Source of the DNA: Staphylococcus piscifermentans
GTDB lineage: Bacteria > Bacillota > Bacilli > Staphylococcales > Staphylococcaceae
Assembly (NCBI RefSeq): GCF_900186985.1
Contig: NZ_LT906447.1
Location: 434,001 to 498,000 of the forward strand
Direction: 5' to 3'
DNA: 64,000 bases
The translations under genes were made by a program, and so were the position numbers. The notes under the pieces are model-generated. The model was not told where the DNA came from. It saw nothing but the letters and a program-made list of their open reading frames with translations, and made no database searches. This document shows positions 49,744-59,327 of the stretch, piece after piece (position 1 is the first letter of the stretch; each line of letters opens with the position of its first letter).

Positions 49744-51470
49744 TGATTAATTATATTAAAAATAAATTTGCCCTGTCAGATCAAGGCGCAAAGAATTATA
49801 TTATATCAGTTATTTTTGAACTGTTGAATAATATTTGTAATATGCTTCCAATGGTTTTGTTTATCTATTTTTTATACGAGTTAGATATGTTTATAAACGA
49901 CTCGAATTATAATGCTATTCGATGGCAGACTTACTTAATTTCAGCTGCAATCATCATTATTTTGATGTACATTTTTAATTATTTGAGTTATTCTAGCAAC
50001 TTTATTAATACCTATAAAGAAAGTGAAAATACACGAATGAATATTGCTGAAAAACTCTACAAGTTGCCAGTTTCTTATTTTTCTAGAAAATCTGCTGCTG
50101 AAACGAGCAATATTTTATTAAATGATATTGGCGATTTAGAAATGTTTTTATCTCATGCTTTACCTAAAATAACAGGGTTACTACCGATTATTGTACTTTT
50201 TTTAATTGGTTTATCAACATTAAATCTTACTATAACTCTTCTGTGTTCCTTAGTTATTCCACTCTCATATATTGTATTTCTAGTTTCTAAAAAACACGAG
50301 ATTCATGCTTATCAAAGTTATTTAAATACGTTGACTTATCAAAGTGAGCAATATCAAGAACAGATTGAAATGATAAAGGAAACACGTCTATTAAATCAAA
50401 AAGAAAAAGCTTTAGATAAAATTAAAAAGTTATTAAAATCACAAGAAAAAATGCATATGAAGACTGAGATTCCCGGCGTTATATCACAAGGATTAGTTAA
50501 TATTTTATTAACTTCAGGAATAGGTATTGTAATTATTACAACTTCTTATTACTATGCAATGCATAAAATTTCTTTTGTATTATTGGTTATTTTCTTAATT
50601 TCCTTTAGCAGGTTGTATTCGTTGATAATACAAATCTACGAATTATCAGCTATATCTCGTTATGTTAAAGTAAGAATCAATAGAATTAATGAATTATTAA
50701 ATGAACCTGAAATAAAAGGAACTGAGAAGCCTGATAATAAAGATACAACTTTCACTATACAAAACTTAACCTTTGCATATAACGAGAATACAATTTTAAA
50801 AAATCTCAACTTTGTAGTCGAAGAGAATAAAATTACTGCTATTGTGGGAGCTTCAGGTTCAGGTAAAACAACTTTGCTCCGCGTATTAGCAAAGCTTTAT
50901 GAATATAATAGTGGAACAATTTATTTTGGAAAATATAAACTTGAAAATTTATCACCGTCTGCGTTCTATGAGAAGATATCAGTCGTTTTTCAAGATGTAA
51001 CACTCTTTAATACAACAATTATGGAAAATATTAGAATAGGTAATCAAGGTGCTTCTGACGAAGAAGTGATTCAAGCAGCTGAAATGGCAAGATGTAATGA
51101 GTTTATTCAACAACTACCAGAAGGCTACCAAACGAAAATAGGAGAAAATGGTTCAAGATTATCAGGAGGAGAACGTCAAAGATTATCGATTGCACGTGCT
51201 TTTCTGAAAAATGCACCAATCTTAATTTTAGATGAAATAAGTGCCTCTTTAGATTCATTAAATGAGTATGAGGTCCAGAAAGCTCTTACAAAGTTAGTGA
51301 AAGATAAAACAGTTATAGTAGTTGCTCATAGACTTAAGACTATTGAAAATGCTGATAAAATTATAGTATTAGATAAAGGGGAAATTATTGAAGAGGGTAC
51401 CAAAAATGAATTATTAAAAATAAATGAGGGTGTATTCGCTAAAATGTATAATTTTGAAAATACAATTTAG
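49743..51470 (+). CDS. ABC half-transporter, exporter fold (YbtQ/IrtB-like)
   Basis: 575 aa. Six membrane helices (about 15-300) and an ATPase with Walker A VGASGSGKTT, signature LSGGERQRLSIARAF and Walker B ILILDEISASLD. Starts in the stop codon region of its partner. Last gene of the TetR-ECF-ABC cluster. A degenerate hairpin (CCTGGCTC..GAGTCAAG) follows the stop. Confidence 0.82.
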   Translation: MINYIKNKFALSDQGAKNYIISVIFELLNNICNMLPMVLFIYFLYELDMFINDSNYNAIRWQTYLISAAIIIILMYIFNYLSYSSNFINTYKESENTRMNIAEKLYKLPVSYFSRKSAAETSNILLNDIGDLEMFLSHALPKITGLLPIIVLFLIGLSTLNLTITLLCSLVIPLSYIVFLVSKKHEIHAYQSYLNTLTYQSEQYQEQIEMIKETRLLNQKEKALDKIKKLLKSQEKMHMKTEIPGVISQGLVNILLTSGIGIVIITTSYYYAMHKISFVLLVIFLISFSRLYSLIIQIYELSAISRYVKVRINRINELLNEPEIKGTEKPDNKDTTFTIQNLTFAYNENTILKNLNFVVEENKITAIVGASGSGKTTLLRVLAKLYEYNSGTIYFGKYKLENLSPSAFYEKISVVFQDVTLFNTTIMENIRIGNQGASDEEVIQAAEMARCNEFIQQLPEGYQTKIGENGSRLSGGERQRLSIARAFLKNAPILILDEISASLDSLNEYEVQKALTKLVKDKTVIVVAHRLKTIENADKIIVLDKGEIIEEGTKNELLKINEGVFAKMYNFENTI

Positions 51471-51565
51471 ATTATGTAGCCTGGCTCGTAGTGGAGTCAA
51501 GTTTGTTTATGTAGCGTGTTTGAAAATAAAATAGAAATAATTCATCTTGTCAGTAATAGATGTAT

Positions 51566-51634
51566 TTGTACATTCATTGATGATATAATATTGAAGTCGC
51601 TTTTACTTCCGGCGATAATTTCGACGGAAGGAGG
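51566..51634 (+). promoter_or_regulatory. Promoter and SD-masking leader of the Fst/SprA1-like toxin RNA
   Basis: An extended -10, TGATATAAT (51581-51589), has no good -35. In the leader CTTCCG (51606-51611) pairs with CGGAAG (51625-51630), which overlaps the AGGAGG (51629-51634) of the toxin. Partial burial of the ribosome-binding site is expected. Confidence 0.6.
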
Positions 51635-51642
51635 TGCTGAAT

Positions 51643-51738
51643 ATGCAAATAATAGTTGTACACATCATTGCGCCAGTCATCAGTGGCTGTGTAGTTGCAT
51701 ACTTTACTTATTGGCTTAGTAGTAAACGTAATAAATAG
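51643..51738 (+). CDS. Type I toxin peptide, Fst/PepA1 (SprA1) family
   Basis: 31 aa with AGGAGG 8 nt upstream. The sequence carries VHIIAPVISGCVVAYFTYWL, a single membrane helix with the family's conserved Pro, then a basic end SSKRNK. It is nearly the layout of S. aureus PepA1 and of Fst. Such peptides insert in the membrane and kill unless an antisense RNA blocks translation. A bidirectional terminator and a converging promoter downstream complete a par-type locus. Confidence 0.85.
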   Translation: MQIIVVHIIAPVISGCVVAYFTYWLSSKRNK

Positions 51739-51767
51739 AAAGCGACAATAAGCCGCATCAAAAAATC

Positions 51768-51800
51768 CCCTCACTATTACCGGTAGTGAGGGGATTGGTG
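51768..51800. terminator. Bidirectional terminator of the toxin locus
   Basis: AATCCCCTCACTA pairs with TAGTGAGGGGATT around TTACCGG, preceded by AAAAAA (a T-run for the minus-strand RNA). Toxin mRNA and antitoxin RNA would both end here. Confidence 0.75.
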
Positions 51801-51826
51801 CATATATGCAAATAATTGTTGTTACG
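51768..51826 (-). ncRNA. Predicted antitoxin RNA (RNA II-like)
   Basis: On the minus strand TTGTAT (51859-51854), an 18-bp spacer and TATAAT (51835-51830) form a promoter firing toward the toxin. The first transcribed part complements ATATGCAAATAATTGTTGT (51805 region), a direct repeat of ATATGCAAATAATAGTTGT at the toxin start (51641 on). This is the DRa/DRb plus shared-terminator arrangement by which par RNA II pairs with the toxin mRNA. Ends are estimated. Confidence 0.65.
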
Positions 51827-51952
51827 TAGATTATAACACTAGTTAGCGAAGAAATACAAGGCTTCACAACTCGAAGATTATTTAAATATATTTTGATGAC
51901 ATAAGAATTATCTGATATTGCAAGTAATGAAGCATGAAAAATACCCGCATCA

Positions 51953-51979
51953 AAAAACGAGCCCCGCATAGGAGCTCGC
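51953..51979 (-). terminator. Terminator after fda
   Basis: CGAGC (51959-51963) and GCTCG (51975-51979) pair; on the minus strand the stem is followed by TTTTTT. Confidence 0.7.
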
Positions 51980-51998
51980 TTAATAACATAACCTTAAA

Positions 51999-52889
51999 TT
52001 ATGCTTTGTTTACTGAAGCATCGAAGATTGAATCGATTGCTTCTTGTAAACCTTTATTAAATTCTTCATCTGATTGTTTAACGTTCAAGTCAGATACTAA
52101 TGCACGAGAGAAGCTTGCGATTAATCCGTCATTTTGTTTCAAGATTTTGTTTGCTTCGTCACGGCTGTAACCACCTGATAATGCAACCACACGGATAACT
52201 TGTGGATGTTCAATTAATTCACTATAAGCATTCACTTTAGTTGGAATAGTTAATTTCAACATTACATATTGATCTTTTTTCAAGTTATCTAATTCAGCTT
52301 TGATTGCTTCAGCTAAGTTAGCTTCGATAGCTTCTTTATCTTTAGCATGGATGTTAACTTCAGGTTCGATAATTGGTACTAAACCAGCTGCGATAATTTC
52401 TTTAGCAACTTCAAATTGTTGTTTAACAACTTTTTCAATTGCTTCTTTATTATTTTCTAAGATATTAGAACGCATTTTAGTACCGAAGATACCACGTTCG
52501 TTCGCACGATCTAATAATTTGTCTAAATCTGGGATAGGTTTCATTAATTGAACGCCGTCAGTTTCTTCAGCTAACCCTTTGTCGACTTTCAAGAATGGAA
52601 CGATACCTTTATCTGCTAAATATGCACCAGTGTATTTGCCCTCAACTTCACGGTCCATAGTTTGTTCGAAAAGAATCGCACCTAAGATTTTATCTCCGTT
52701 AAATGCAGGTGAAGTAATGATACGAGTACGCATTTCGTGTACTAAGTTGAACATTTCTTCATCGTTAGAGTATTCATTTTCTTCAACGCCGTAATCTTTT
52801 AGCGCTTTTGGAGTACTACCACCGCTTTGGTCTAATGCTGCGATAAATCCTTTACCATTTTTAATTTTGTCAAATTGTTCTTGGTTCAT
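51999..52889 (-). CDS. fda: Class I fructose-1,6-bisphosphate aldolase
   Basis: 296 aa, the length known for the staphylococcal class I enzyme; start behind [23 protein letters not shown] is the N-terminal phosphate/substrate region. The Schiff-base lysine is K212 in MLKLTIPTK, and [10 protein letters not shown] forms the phosphate loop. It cleaves fructose-1,6-bisphosphate reversibly in glycolysis without metal. A cre-like sequence lies about 100 bp upstream. Most Firmicutes rely on the class II enzyme; a class I aldolase is typical of staphylococci. Confidence 0.92.
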   Translation of the reverse strand: MNQEQFDKIKNGKGFIAALDQSGGSTPKALKDYGVEENEYSNDEEMFNLVHEMRTRIITSPAFNGDKILGAILFEQTMDREVEGKYTGAYLADKGIVPFLKVDKGLAEETDGVQLMKPIPDLDKLLDRANERGIFGTKMRSNILENNKEAIEKVVKQQFEVAKEIIAAGLVPIIEPEVNIHAKDKEAIEANLAEAIKAELDNLKKDQYVMLKLTIPTKVNAYSELIEHPQVIRVVALSGGYSRDEANKILKQNDGLIASFSRALVSDLNVKQSDEEFNKGLQEAIDSIFDASVNKA

Positions 52890-52990
52890 TTATTGACACT
52901 CCTCTTTCCGCATTTTGCTTTATCTATTTCACACCTCTAGTATGGAAAAAAATTATTGATTTCGCAAATACTTTACATCAAAAAAACTCA

Positions 52991-53004
52991 AGAAAACGCT
53001 TACC
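52991..53004. promoter_or_regulatory. cre-like site between fda and the MOSC gene
   Basis: AGAAAACGCTTACC matches the CcpA consensus at 12 of 14 positions, between the divergent fda and 53058 genes. Confidence 0.4.
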
Positions 53005-53057
53005 TTTAAAAATTCTTCAAAAAGTCGCTATAATAACGTTGAGAGAGGGTGAAATGT

Positions 53058-53765
53058 GTGAGTAAAATTGATCAATTATTCATAGGGGGCATTCAAAAAA
53101 TAGGTGAGCCGCACGCTGAAAATCGTCTAGATCAAGAATGGACAACAGCAGCTTTTAAAAAGCCGACCACAAAAGCTGTTTTTTTAACAGAAACTGGTTT
53201 AGAAGGCGACGATGTAGGTGATAAGAAGCACCATGGAGGCCCCGAAAAAGCCTTGTATGCGTATAGTAAAAGTCATTATGAAAAGTGGGCAGCTGAATAT
53301 CCTGCTATCCAGTTTGAAGCTGGATTAAACGGGGAAAATGTTTCGGTCATTGATATGGATGAAACTACCGTTTGTATAGGTGACATTTATCAAGTCAGAG
53401 AAGTAATTGTCCAAGTTTCTCAACCTCGCAGACCATGTTGGAAGCCAGGGAGACGCGTACGCTGGATTGAATGGGGCAATCGAATTCAAGCAACAGGACG
53501 TACAGGGTGGTATTTCCGAGTATTAAAGGAAGGGAATATTCAACAGCATGATGTTTTCCAATTAATAGAGCGACCGTGTGCAGAGTGGACCATAGCAGAA
53601 ATGAATGATGTCCTTTATCATCACACCGATAATGCAAAAAAACTGCGTGAGTTGCTTGCAAGCGATTATACGCCGTCTTCCTGGAAAGAGGAAATTACAC
53701 AAATTTTAAATGGGGAAACGGTAGATCATACGAGACGATTATATGTTCCGAATATTGAGTTTTAA
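53058..53765 (+). CDS. MOSC-domain protein (YiiM-like)
   Basis: 235 aa from GTG 53058 with AGGGTG 6 nt upstream. MOSC features: GLEGDDVGDKKHHGGPEKAL, where the HGG segment is typical, and the conserved cysteine in SQPRRPCWKPGRR (about residue 127), which can bind molybdenum cofactor. A YiiM-like C-terminal helical extension follows. Members of this group reduce N-hydroxylated compounds or act in sulfur transfer to Moco. Substrate not evident. Confidence 0.85.
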   Translation: MSKIDQLFIGGIQKIGEPHAENRLDQEWTTAAFKKPTTKAVFLTETGLEGDDVGDKKHHGGPEKALYAYSKSHYEKWAAEYPAIQFEAGLNGENVSVIDMDETTVCIGDIYQVREVIVQVSQPRRPCWKPGRRVRWIEWGNRIQATGRTGWYFRVLKEGNIQQHDVFQLIERPCAEWTIAEMNDVLYHHTDNAKKLRELLASDYTPSSWKEEITQILNGETVDHTRRLYVPNIEF

Positions 53766-53775
53766 GACAAAAGGA

Positions 53776-53804
53776 AAGACTTACGCCGGGCAAGCGTAAG
53801 TCTT
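53776..53804. terminator. Hairpin after the MOSC gene
   Basis: AAGACTTACGC (53776-53786) pairs perfectly with GCGTAAGTCTT (53794-53804). No clear T-run. Confidence 0.5.
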
Positions 53805-54273
53805 CTAAATCACACACTCATGAGATCTTACCACAAAGAAGGGGTAGGAAATCTGTGGCACATCTTCACATGAGCGATATTACTAATGTTCGCCAAAGGA
53901 ATAGGATTGCCTAATCATTTAGTGTTTTTGCACTCTTTACATCTTCAATAGTGTGGGTTTTAATTAAGTGCAATTTAGTTTAATATTTATGAAAATAGGT
54001 TGAATATCGCATTGCCAGATTGAGGAGGGTAATCTCAATCTAGTCTTTTTATTAATTTACTTGTTCTATAGGGCTGATAAGAACGAAGTAAACAGAGAAT
54101 TCAGTTCACAGAGTAGGGGTGGGACGATAATATTATTTCTGACCCATCCCTTCAAGGACATCCAACGAATAACTAGGGCAAGAATATTCGTTGGTATTTT
54201 TTCAGTTACACATGGGTTTTAGAGGTGAGAACATGGATGAAATGCGCAACTTTGACAGACGGGCTTTCAGCAT
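53805..54273. other. Gene-free region rich in hairpins
   Basis: Between convergent genes. It holds an imperfect long-range fold (CTCATG..CCACA / TGTGG..CATGAG, about 53819-53875), a terminator-like hairpin AGATTGAG/CTCAATCT followed by AGTCTTTTT (54017-54050), the dispersed GGGA hairpin (54116-54150), and a perfect terminator CCAACGAATA/TATTCGTTGG (54162-54171/54185-54194) with a T-run. A small RNA ending at 54050 or 54202 is possible; no convincing ORF was found. Confidence 0.45.
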
Positions 54274-54531
54274 TTATACCATCCATGGTCTCTGATTTGT
54301 TTTTTGCTTTTGTTGAAGCGGAAGATTTTCTCGCTTCACTACTTTCGGCTCAGCTCCAGACTCTATTTTCTTTTTCAACTTAGAATCGAGTTGATAGGTG
54401 TGAAAAGGGACAAACACTCGATTAGAAGTTGTACTGCAGTTCGGGCAAACTGCCGAGTCGTGGTCTGCGTTCATGGATTGATTCAACGTAAATTCCCCGT
54501 GGTTTGGACATGCGTATGTGTAGTTTGGCAT
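54274..54531 (-). CDS. fmdB: FmdB-type zinc-ribbon protein
   Basis: 85 aa. The zinc ribbon uses C8, H11 (or nearby), C29 and C32 (YACPNHGEF ... VCPNC). A basic, disordered C-terminal half follows. Its ATG overlaps the stop of the formamidase gene (TAATG), so the two are co-translated. FmdB-like proteins accompany formamidases and are thought to regulate or assist them; the biochemical role is unsettled. Confidence 0.82.
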   Translation of the reverse strand: MPNYTYACPNHGEFTLNQSMNADHDSAVCPNCSTTSNRVFVPFHTYQLDSKLKKKIESGAEPKVVKRENLPLQQKQKTNQRPWMV

Positions 54532-55724
54532 TACTCATCTGGCTCCAAACTTGGCACGATATCATCGTTAAATATTTCACGTGGGATTGCAATTGTACAA
54601 CAAGCGTTAGGAACGTCTACAATTCCGGCAACAGTACCTTGTACAGGAGCTGTGCCTAATAACATGTACGCTTGTTCCCCAGTAAAACCACGTGTCTTTA
54701 AGAATTCAATTGCGTTCAAACAAGCATTGCGATAGGCAGTATTCGCATCTAAATATTGCTGTTTACCGCTGAATTCATCAACTGAAATACCTTCAAATAC
54801 AATATAATCTGTATAATTCGGCATTACTGGACCAGGTTTGAAAGCAGGGTTTTGTTTAATTTGATATTTTTCCATGCCATTTTTAATCACGTTGACACGT
54901 AAATCAATCCATCCGGGCATTTCAATACCGCCACAGAAAGTAATCTCGCCATCGCCTTGTGAAAAATGCAAGTCACCGACAGATAATTTCGCACCATCTA
55001 CAAATACAGGGAAATAAATTCGGGACCCTTTCGACAAGTTCTTAATATCGCAATTACCGCCGTTCTCTCTAGGTGGAACGGTTCTCGCACCTTCTTTAGC
55101 GACACGATCAAAGTCTTTGCCTTTTAAAGAACCAAGCACTACCGCATCTTCTTCCGGTAAATTGGCTAATACAGGTTCACGATTCGGGTCAGTATCGACT
55201 AAAGCTTGTTCGCGACGATTCCATTCATCCAACATTTCTTGCGAAGGAGCGACTCCGATTAAACCTGGATGAATTAATCCTACGAACTCGACGCCAGGTA
55301 CATGACGGCTCGTCGCGTAGATACCATTGAAATCCCAAATAGATTTCTGAGCATCAGGATAATGGTCAACTAAGAAACTGCCGCCATTTGTTTTATCAAA
55401 GATACCGTTGAATCCCCATTCATGTTCAGGAAAAGCTCCAATATCTAAGATATCTACCACTAATAAGTCGCCGGGTTCAACACCATTGACATGAACTGGA
55501 CCGCTTAATACATGAACACGGTTCAAATTCACATATTTAATATCACTTGGATCGTCATTGTTGCCGACTTGACCATCTGTCCAGTCTAAACATTCCATAC
55601 GGAAAGACTCTCCTGGGTCTACTGAAAAGACTGCTGGAATATCTGGATGCCACCGATTATGTCCAGGATGAGCCTGTTGATCCATTTTTTTATTCAAATC
55701 TACACTAAATAATTTCTTAGGCAT
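54531..55724 (-). CDS. fmdA: Formamidase/acetamidase (FmdA family)
   Basis: 397 aa from ATG 55724 (AAGGGGG upstream); an upstream in-frame ATG has no ribosome-binding site. Family landmarks are HPGHNRWHPDIPAVFSVDPG, DLLVVDILDIGAFPEHEWG, RENGGNCDIKNLSKGSRIYF and GDLHFSQGDGEI, which carry the conserved metal/active-site residues. It hydrolyses formamide (or short amides) to ammonia and formate in the cytoplasm, giving a nitrogen source. Operon with the fmdB zinc ribbon. Confidence 0.88.
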   Translation of the reverse strand: MPKKLFSVDLNKKMDQQAHPGHNRWHPDIPAVFSVDPGESFRMECLDWTDGQVGNNDDPSDIKYVNLNRVHVLSGPVHVNGVEPGDLLVVDILDIGAFPEHEWGFNGIFDKTNGGSFLVDHYPDAQKSIWDFNGIYATSRHVPGVEFVGLIHPGLIGVAPSQEMLDEWNRREQALVDTDPNREPVLANLPEEDAVVLGSLKGKDFDRVAKEGARTVPPRENGGNCDIKNLSKGSRIYFPVFVDGAKLSVGDLHFSQGDGEITFCGGIEMPGWIDLRVNVIKNGMEKYQIKQNPAFKPGPVMPNYTDYIVFEGISVDEFSGKQQYLDANTAYRNACLNAIEFLKTRGFTGEQAYMLLGTAPVQGTVAGIVDVPNACCTIAIPREIFNDDIVPSLEPDE

Positions 55725-55917
55725 TCGCCTACCCCCTTGTCGAAATAAATTTGTGACTGAAAAGAATTCTGCCGTACTAGAAGTTTTATTCCTCAAAAAG
55801 TTACTTATTAAACCAAATATTCAGAAATTTTTGTAAATATTTTTAAGAAACCGTAAATTGATATGTAGATAAAACTAAGATCGATGTGGTATTAATAGAA
55901 GAGAGGAGGGATTTCCA

Positions 55918-56271
55918 GTGAAGAAAATTCTAAGATTTTTAATCGGCGGCCTATTCGGCACAGCAGGTGTCATGCACTTTGTGGCACCGGACGGCTTTAC
56001 AAATATCGTGCCTAAATATTTACCGCTGCGCAAAACAGCAGTTTACGTTACAGGCGTGTTCGAAATCATTTTCGGCATACTGCTATTTTGGAAACGACCA
56101 TGCAAATGGACTAAACGCGCCATCAACGCATTCCTGCTAGCAGTCTTTCCAGCCAATATCTACATGGCACGCAAAAAATTACCACTAGGCGATCAAGAAG
56201 TTCCGAAATGGGGACTTTACGGCAGATTGCCATTACAATTCGTACTTATGTGGATTGTGAAAAAACTATAA
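55918..56271 (+). CDS. DoxX-like small membrane protein
   Basis: 117 aa, GTG start behind GGAGG. Four hydrophobic segments and the DoxX-type N-terminus FLIGGLFGTAGVMHFVAPDG, then VYVTGVFEIIFGILLFW. Function of the family is poorly defined (redox and membrane stress in other bacteria). Divergent from formamidase; ends at a strong terminator. Confidence 0.72.
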   Translation: MKKILRFLIGGLFGTAGVMHFVAPDGFTNIVPKYLPLRKTAVYVTGVFEIIFGILLFWKRPCKWTKRAINAFLLAVFPANIYMARKKLPLGDQEVPKWGLYGRLPLQFVLMWIVKKL

Positions 56272-56283
56272 ATTTATATTGTG

Positions 56284-56325
56284 AAACCTGATTCTCTAGA
56301 TAGACAGAATCAGGTTTTCTTTTTA
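56284..56325 (+). terminator. Terminator after the DoxX-like gene
   Basis: AAACCTGATTCT (56284-56295) pairs perfectly with AGAATCAGGTTT (56306-56317), then TTCTTTTT. Confidence 0.88.
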
Positions 56326-56380
56326 AATAATTCCATCAAAATAAGAATAGCTTTCTATGTAAGCCTCAAAAAATTTATGC

Positions 56381-56500
56381 TCATACTTCAATATTTCTGC
56401 TAGGAATTGAAAACATTTCCATTGCTTTAGTTAAGCCTCTCGTCAATTCCCACTCGTTAAGTCGCTGTTCATAAAGTTGTAAAAGTTTGATCTGATTGTT
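56381..56500 (-). pseudogene. Possible remnant of a coding region
   Basis: An open stretch of 39 codons without a start, between a TAG (56503-56501) and a TGA. The predicted residues look protein-like (KLLQLYEQRLNEWELTRGLT, then KAMEMFSIP). No family recognised. It may be a decayed gene end; chance openness in AT-rich DNA is also possible. Confidence 0.3.
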
Positions 56501-56541
56501 CTAGAAATGAGTTTACAAGATCTGGAAAAAGATATATTCTA

Positions 56542-56561
56542 TTTGTGAATTAATTCACAAA
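56542..56561. promoter_or_regulatory. Rex operator upstream of adhE
   Basis: TTTGTGAATTAATTCACAAA is a perfect 20-bp palindrome containing the Rex consensus TTGTGAAWWWWTTCACAA exactly. It lies 87 bp before adhE. Rex releases it when the NADH/NAD ratio rises, as in anaerobic growth. Confidence 0.85.
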
Positions 56562-56647
56562 CTTAAATGTATAAACTTAGCAGTGTCAGCAAAGGCTTAA
56601 AGAAGTTATTTTCGAAACTAGTGTAATTGTTTCATGAGGAGGAATGG

Positions 56648-59308
56648 ATGATGACAACATCAGCCGAACAATCGAAGAAAGTATCAGTTCAACCAGCAGA
56701 AAGTAAAACGTCTAAAGCAAAGCCGGAAGTTAATAATATTGAAGAAACTATTAACCGCTTAGCTGATAATGGCTTGCAAGCACTTCATGATTTAGCAGCC
56801 TTACCTCAAGAGAAGATAGATCACATTGTCCATTGTATGGCGATGGCCGCTGTCGATAAGCATATGGAACTTGCTAAAATGGCATGTGAAGAAACAGGAC
56901 GAGGTATTTACGAAGATAAAGCGATTAAGAACTTGTATGCTTCTGAATATATTTGGAATGCTACAAAATATGATAAAACTATTGGAGTTATCGGAGAAGA
57001 TGAGCAACGTGGTCTGACATTCGTCGGATCTCCAGTCGGGGTGATTTGCGGAGTAACGCCTACAACGAATCCGACTTCTACTACTATTTTCAAATCTATC
57101 ATTGCTATTAAAACTGGAAACCCGATTATCTTTGCTTTTCATCCAAGTGCACAACAATCCTCAGTCGCTGCAGCGCAAGTAGTATATGATGCAGCTGTTA
57201 AAGCAGGCGCTCCAAAAAATATTATTCAATGGATTGATCAGCCTTCTTTAGAAGCAACGAAGTTATTAATGAATCATGAGAAAGTAGCTTTAGTGCTTGC
57301 TACAGGTGGTGCAGGAATGGTCAAGTCTGCATATTCAACAGGTAAACCAGCATTGGGCGTAGGTCCCGGGAATGTGCCTGCTTATATTGAAAAAACTGCG
57401 AAAATCAAACGTGCTGTCAACGACGTGATTGTATCGAAAACCTTTGATAATGGCATGATATGTGCTTCTGAACAAGGGGTCATCGTGGATAAAGAAATTT
57501 ATGATGACGTAAAAAAAGAATTCCAAGCACATCAATGTTATTTTGTGACAAAAGAAGAATTACCAAAATTAGAAGGTATCGTTATGCGTGAAGATCGCTG
57601 TGCAGTAAACGCAGATATCGTCGGCAAGTCAGCTGAAACGATTGCAGCTTCTGTTGGTCTTAATGTACCAAAAGGAACGAAAATTTTAATTGCAGAATTA
57701 GAAGGAGTTGGCCCTGATTATCCGCTTTCTCGAGAAAAATTATCGCCCGTACTTGCAATGGTCAAAGCAGATAACCATAAAGATGGATTTGAACTTTGTG
57801 AAGGTATGCTAGAGTTGGGTGGTCTCGGCCATACCGCTGTGATTCATTCACAAGATAAAGAGGTACAAGAAAAATACGCTTTTCGTATGAATGCTTGTCG
57901 TGTGCTTGTAAACTCTCCTTCGGCACAAGGGGGAATCGGAAATCTCTATAATGAAATGATTCCTTCGTTAACGCTTGGCTGCGGATCTTACGGTCATAAC
58001 TCTGTATCACATAACGTAACTGCAGTAGATTTGATTAACGTGAAAACAATTGCTAAAAGGAGAGATAATATGCAATGGTTTAAATTGCCGGCTAAAGTCT
58101 TCTTCGAAAAAAATTCATTGCTATATTTAGAACATATGAAAGAAGTAGAACGTGTCATGATTGTAACTGACCCTGGTATGGTTGATTTAGGCTATGTACG
58201 TCGCATCCAAGATGTGTTGTCACGTCGTCAAAATACTGTAGATGTCAAAGTCTTCAGCCAGGTGGAACCAAATCCTTCTACGAATACAGTTTACAAAGGC
58301 TTAGACATGATGAACGAATTCCAACCTGATACAATTATCGCGTTAGGTGGAGGTTCTGCAATGGACGCTGCCAAAGGTATGTGGGTCTTCTATGAGCATC
58401 CAGATCTCTCATTCTTCGGTGCTAAACAAAAATTCTTAGATATTCGCAAACGTGCTTATCGTATTGCACCAGCTAAAAAAGCTAAATTAGTCTGCATCCC
58501 GACAACTTCAGGAACAGGTTCAGAAGTGACACCATTTGCGGTTATTACAGATAGCGAAACACACGTGAAATATCCATTAGCTGATTATGCATTAACACCA
58601 GATGTTGCCATTATTGATCCGCAATTTGTATTAACTGTTCCACGCAGTGTGACTGCTGATACAGGAATGGATGTGTTGACACATGCTATTGAATCTTATG
58701 TTTCTGTAATGGCATCTGATTATACTCGCGGTTTGAGCCTGCAAGCTATTCGTTTAATATTTGATTACTTGCAAGCATCTGCGGATACAGCTGACCCAGT
58801 TGCACGCGAAAAAGTGCATAATGCCTCTACACTTGCCGGAATGGCCTTTGCAAATGCGTTCTTAGGGGTGAGCCATTCAATTGCACATAAAATCGGAGGA
58901 GAATATAATATCCCGCACGGACGTACTAATGCAATTCTATTACCGCACGTCATTCGTTATAATGCTAAGGATCCGTCTAAACATGCTATATTCCCTAAAT
59001 ACGATTATTTCAGAGCAGATACAGACTATGCGGATATTGCTAGATTCCTCGGGTTACCGGGCAATACAACAGAAGAGCTTGTAGAATCTTTAGCAGACGC
59101 TGTCTATGAACTTGGACGCAGCTTAGGTATACAAATGAACTTGAAAGCACAAGGCGTTACACAAGAAGTGCTCGATAGTACAGTAGACCGTATGGCGGAA
59201 TTAGCTTATGAAGATCAATGTACAACAGCCAATCCTAAAGAACCATTAATCAGTGAATTGAAAGATATTATTATCACAGCTTACGATTATGAAAAATTGC
59301 AATCTTAA
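56648..59308 (+). CDS. adhE: Bifunctional acetaldehyde/alcohol dehydrogenase
   Basis: 886 aa from ATG 56648 (AGGAGG upstream; ATG 56651 also possible). The N-terminal aldehyde dehydrogenase half has its catalytic cysteine in [11 protein letters not shown] (about 270). A linker precedes the iron-dependent alcohol dehydrogenase half, which starts at about 474: [31 protein letters not shown], and iron ligands in [13 protein letters not shown] and [16 protein letters not shown]. It converts acetyl-CoA to ethanol, recycling two NADH. The N-terminal Ser/Lys-rich 30 residues are longer than usual. Rex control is indicated by the perfect operator upstream. Confidence 0.92.
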   Translation: MMTTSAEQSKKVSVQPAESKTSKAKPEVNNIEETINRLADNGLQALHDLAALPQEKIDHIVHCMAMAAVDKHMELAKMACEETGRGIYEDKAIKNLYASEYIWNATKYDKTIGVIGEDEQRGLTFVGSPVGVICGVTPTTNPTSTTIFKSIIAIKTGNPIIFAFHPSAQQSSVAAAQVVYDAAVKAGAPKNIIQWIDQPSLEATKLLMNHEKVALVLATGGAGMVKSAYSTGKPALGVGPGNVPAYIEKTAKIKRAVNDVIVSKTFDNGMICASEQGVIVDKEIYDDVKKEFQAHQCYFVTKEELPKLEGIVMREDRCAVNADIVGKSAETIAASVGLNVPKGTKILIAELEGVGPDYPLSREKLSPVLAMVKADNHKDGFELCEGMLELGGLGHTAVIHSQDKEVQEKYAFRMNACRVLVNSPSAQGGIGNLYNEMIPSLTLGCGSYGHNSVSHNVTAVDLINVKTIAKRRDNMQWFKLPAKVFFEKNSLLYLEHMKEVERVMIVTDPGMVDLGYVRRIQDVLSRRQNTVDVKVFSQVEPNPSTNTVYKGLDMMNEFQPDTIIALGGGSAMDAAKGMWVFYEHPDLSFFGAKQKFLDIRKRAYRIAPAKKAKLVCIPTTSGTGSEVTPFAVITDSETHVKYPLADYALTPDVAIIDPQFVLTVPRSVTADTGMDVLTHAIESYVSVMASDYTRGLSLQAIRLIFDYLQASADTADPVAREKVHNASTLAGMAFANAFLGVSHSIAHKIGGEYNIPHGRTNAILLPHVIRYNAKDPSKHAIFPKYDYFRADTDYADIARFLGLPGNTTEELVESLADAVYELGRSLGIQMNLKAQGVTQEVLDSTVDRMAELAYEDQCTTANPKEPLISELKDIIITAYDYEKLQS

Positions 59309-59327
59309 ATAAATTATAGAAATTTTA

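Noticed and set aside
54304-54735. Plus-strand open frame of 143 codons
   Set aside because: Antisense to fmdB and the formamidase gene, both well supported.
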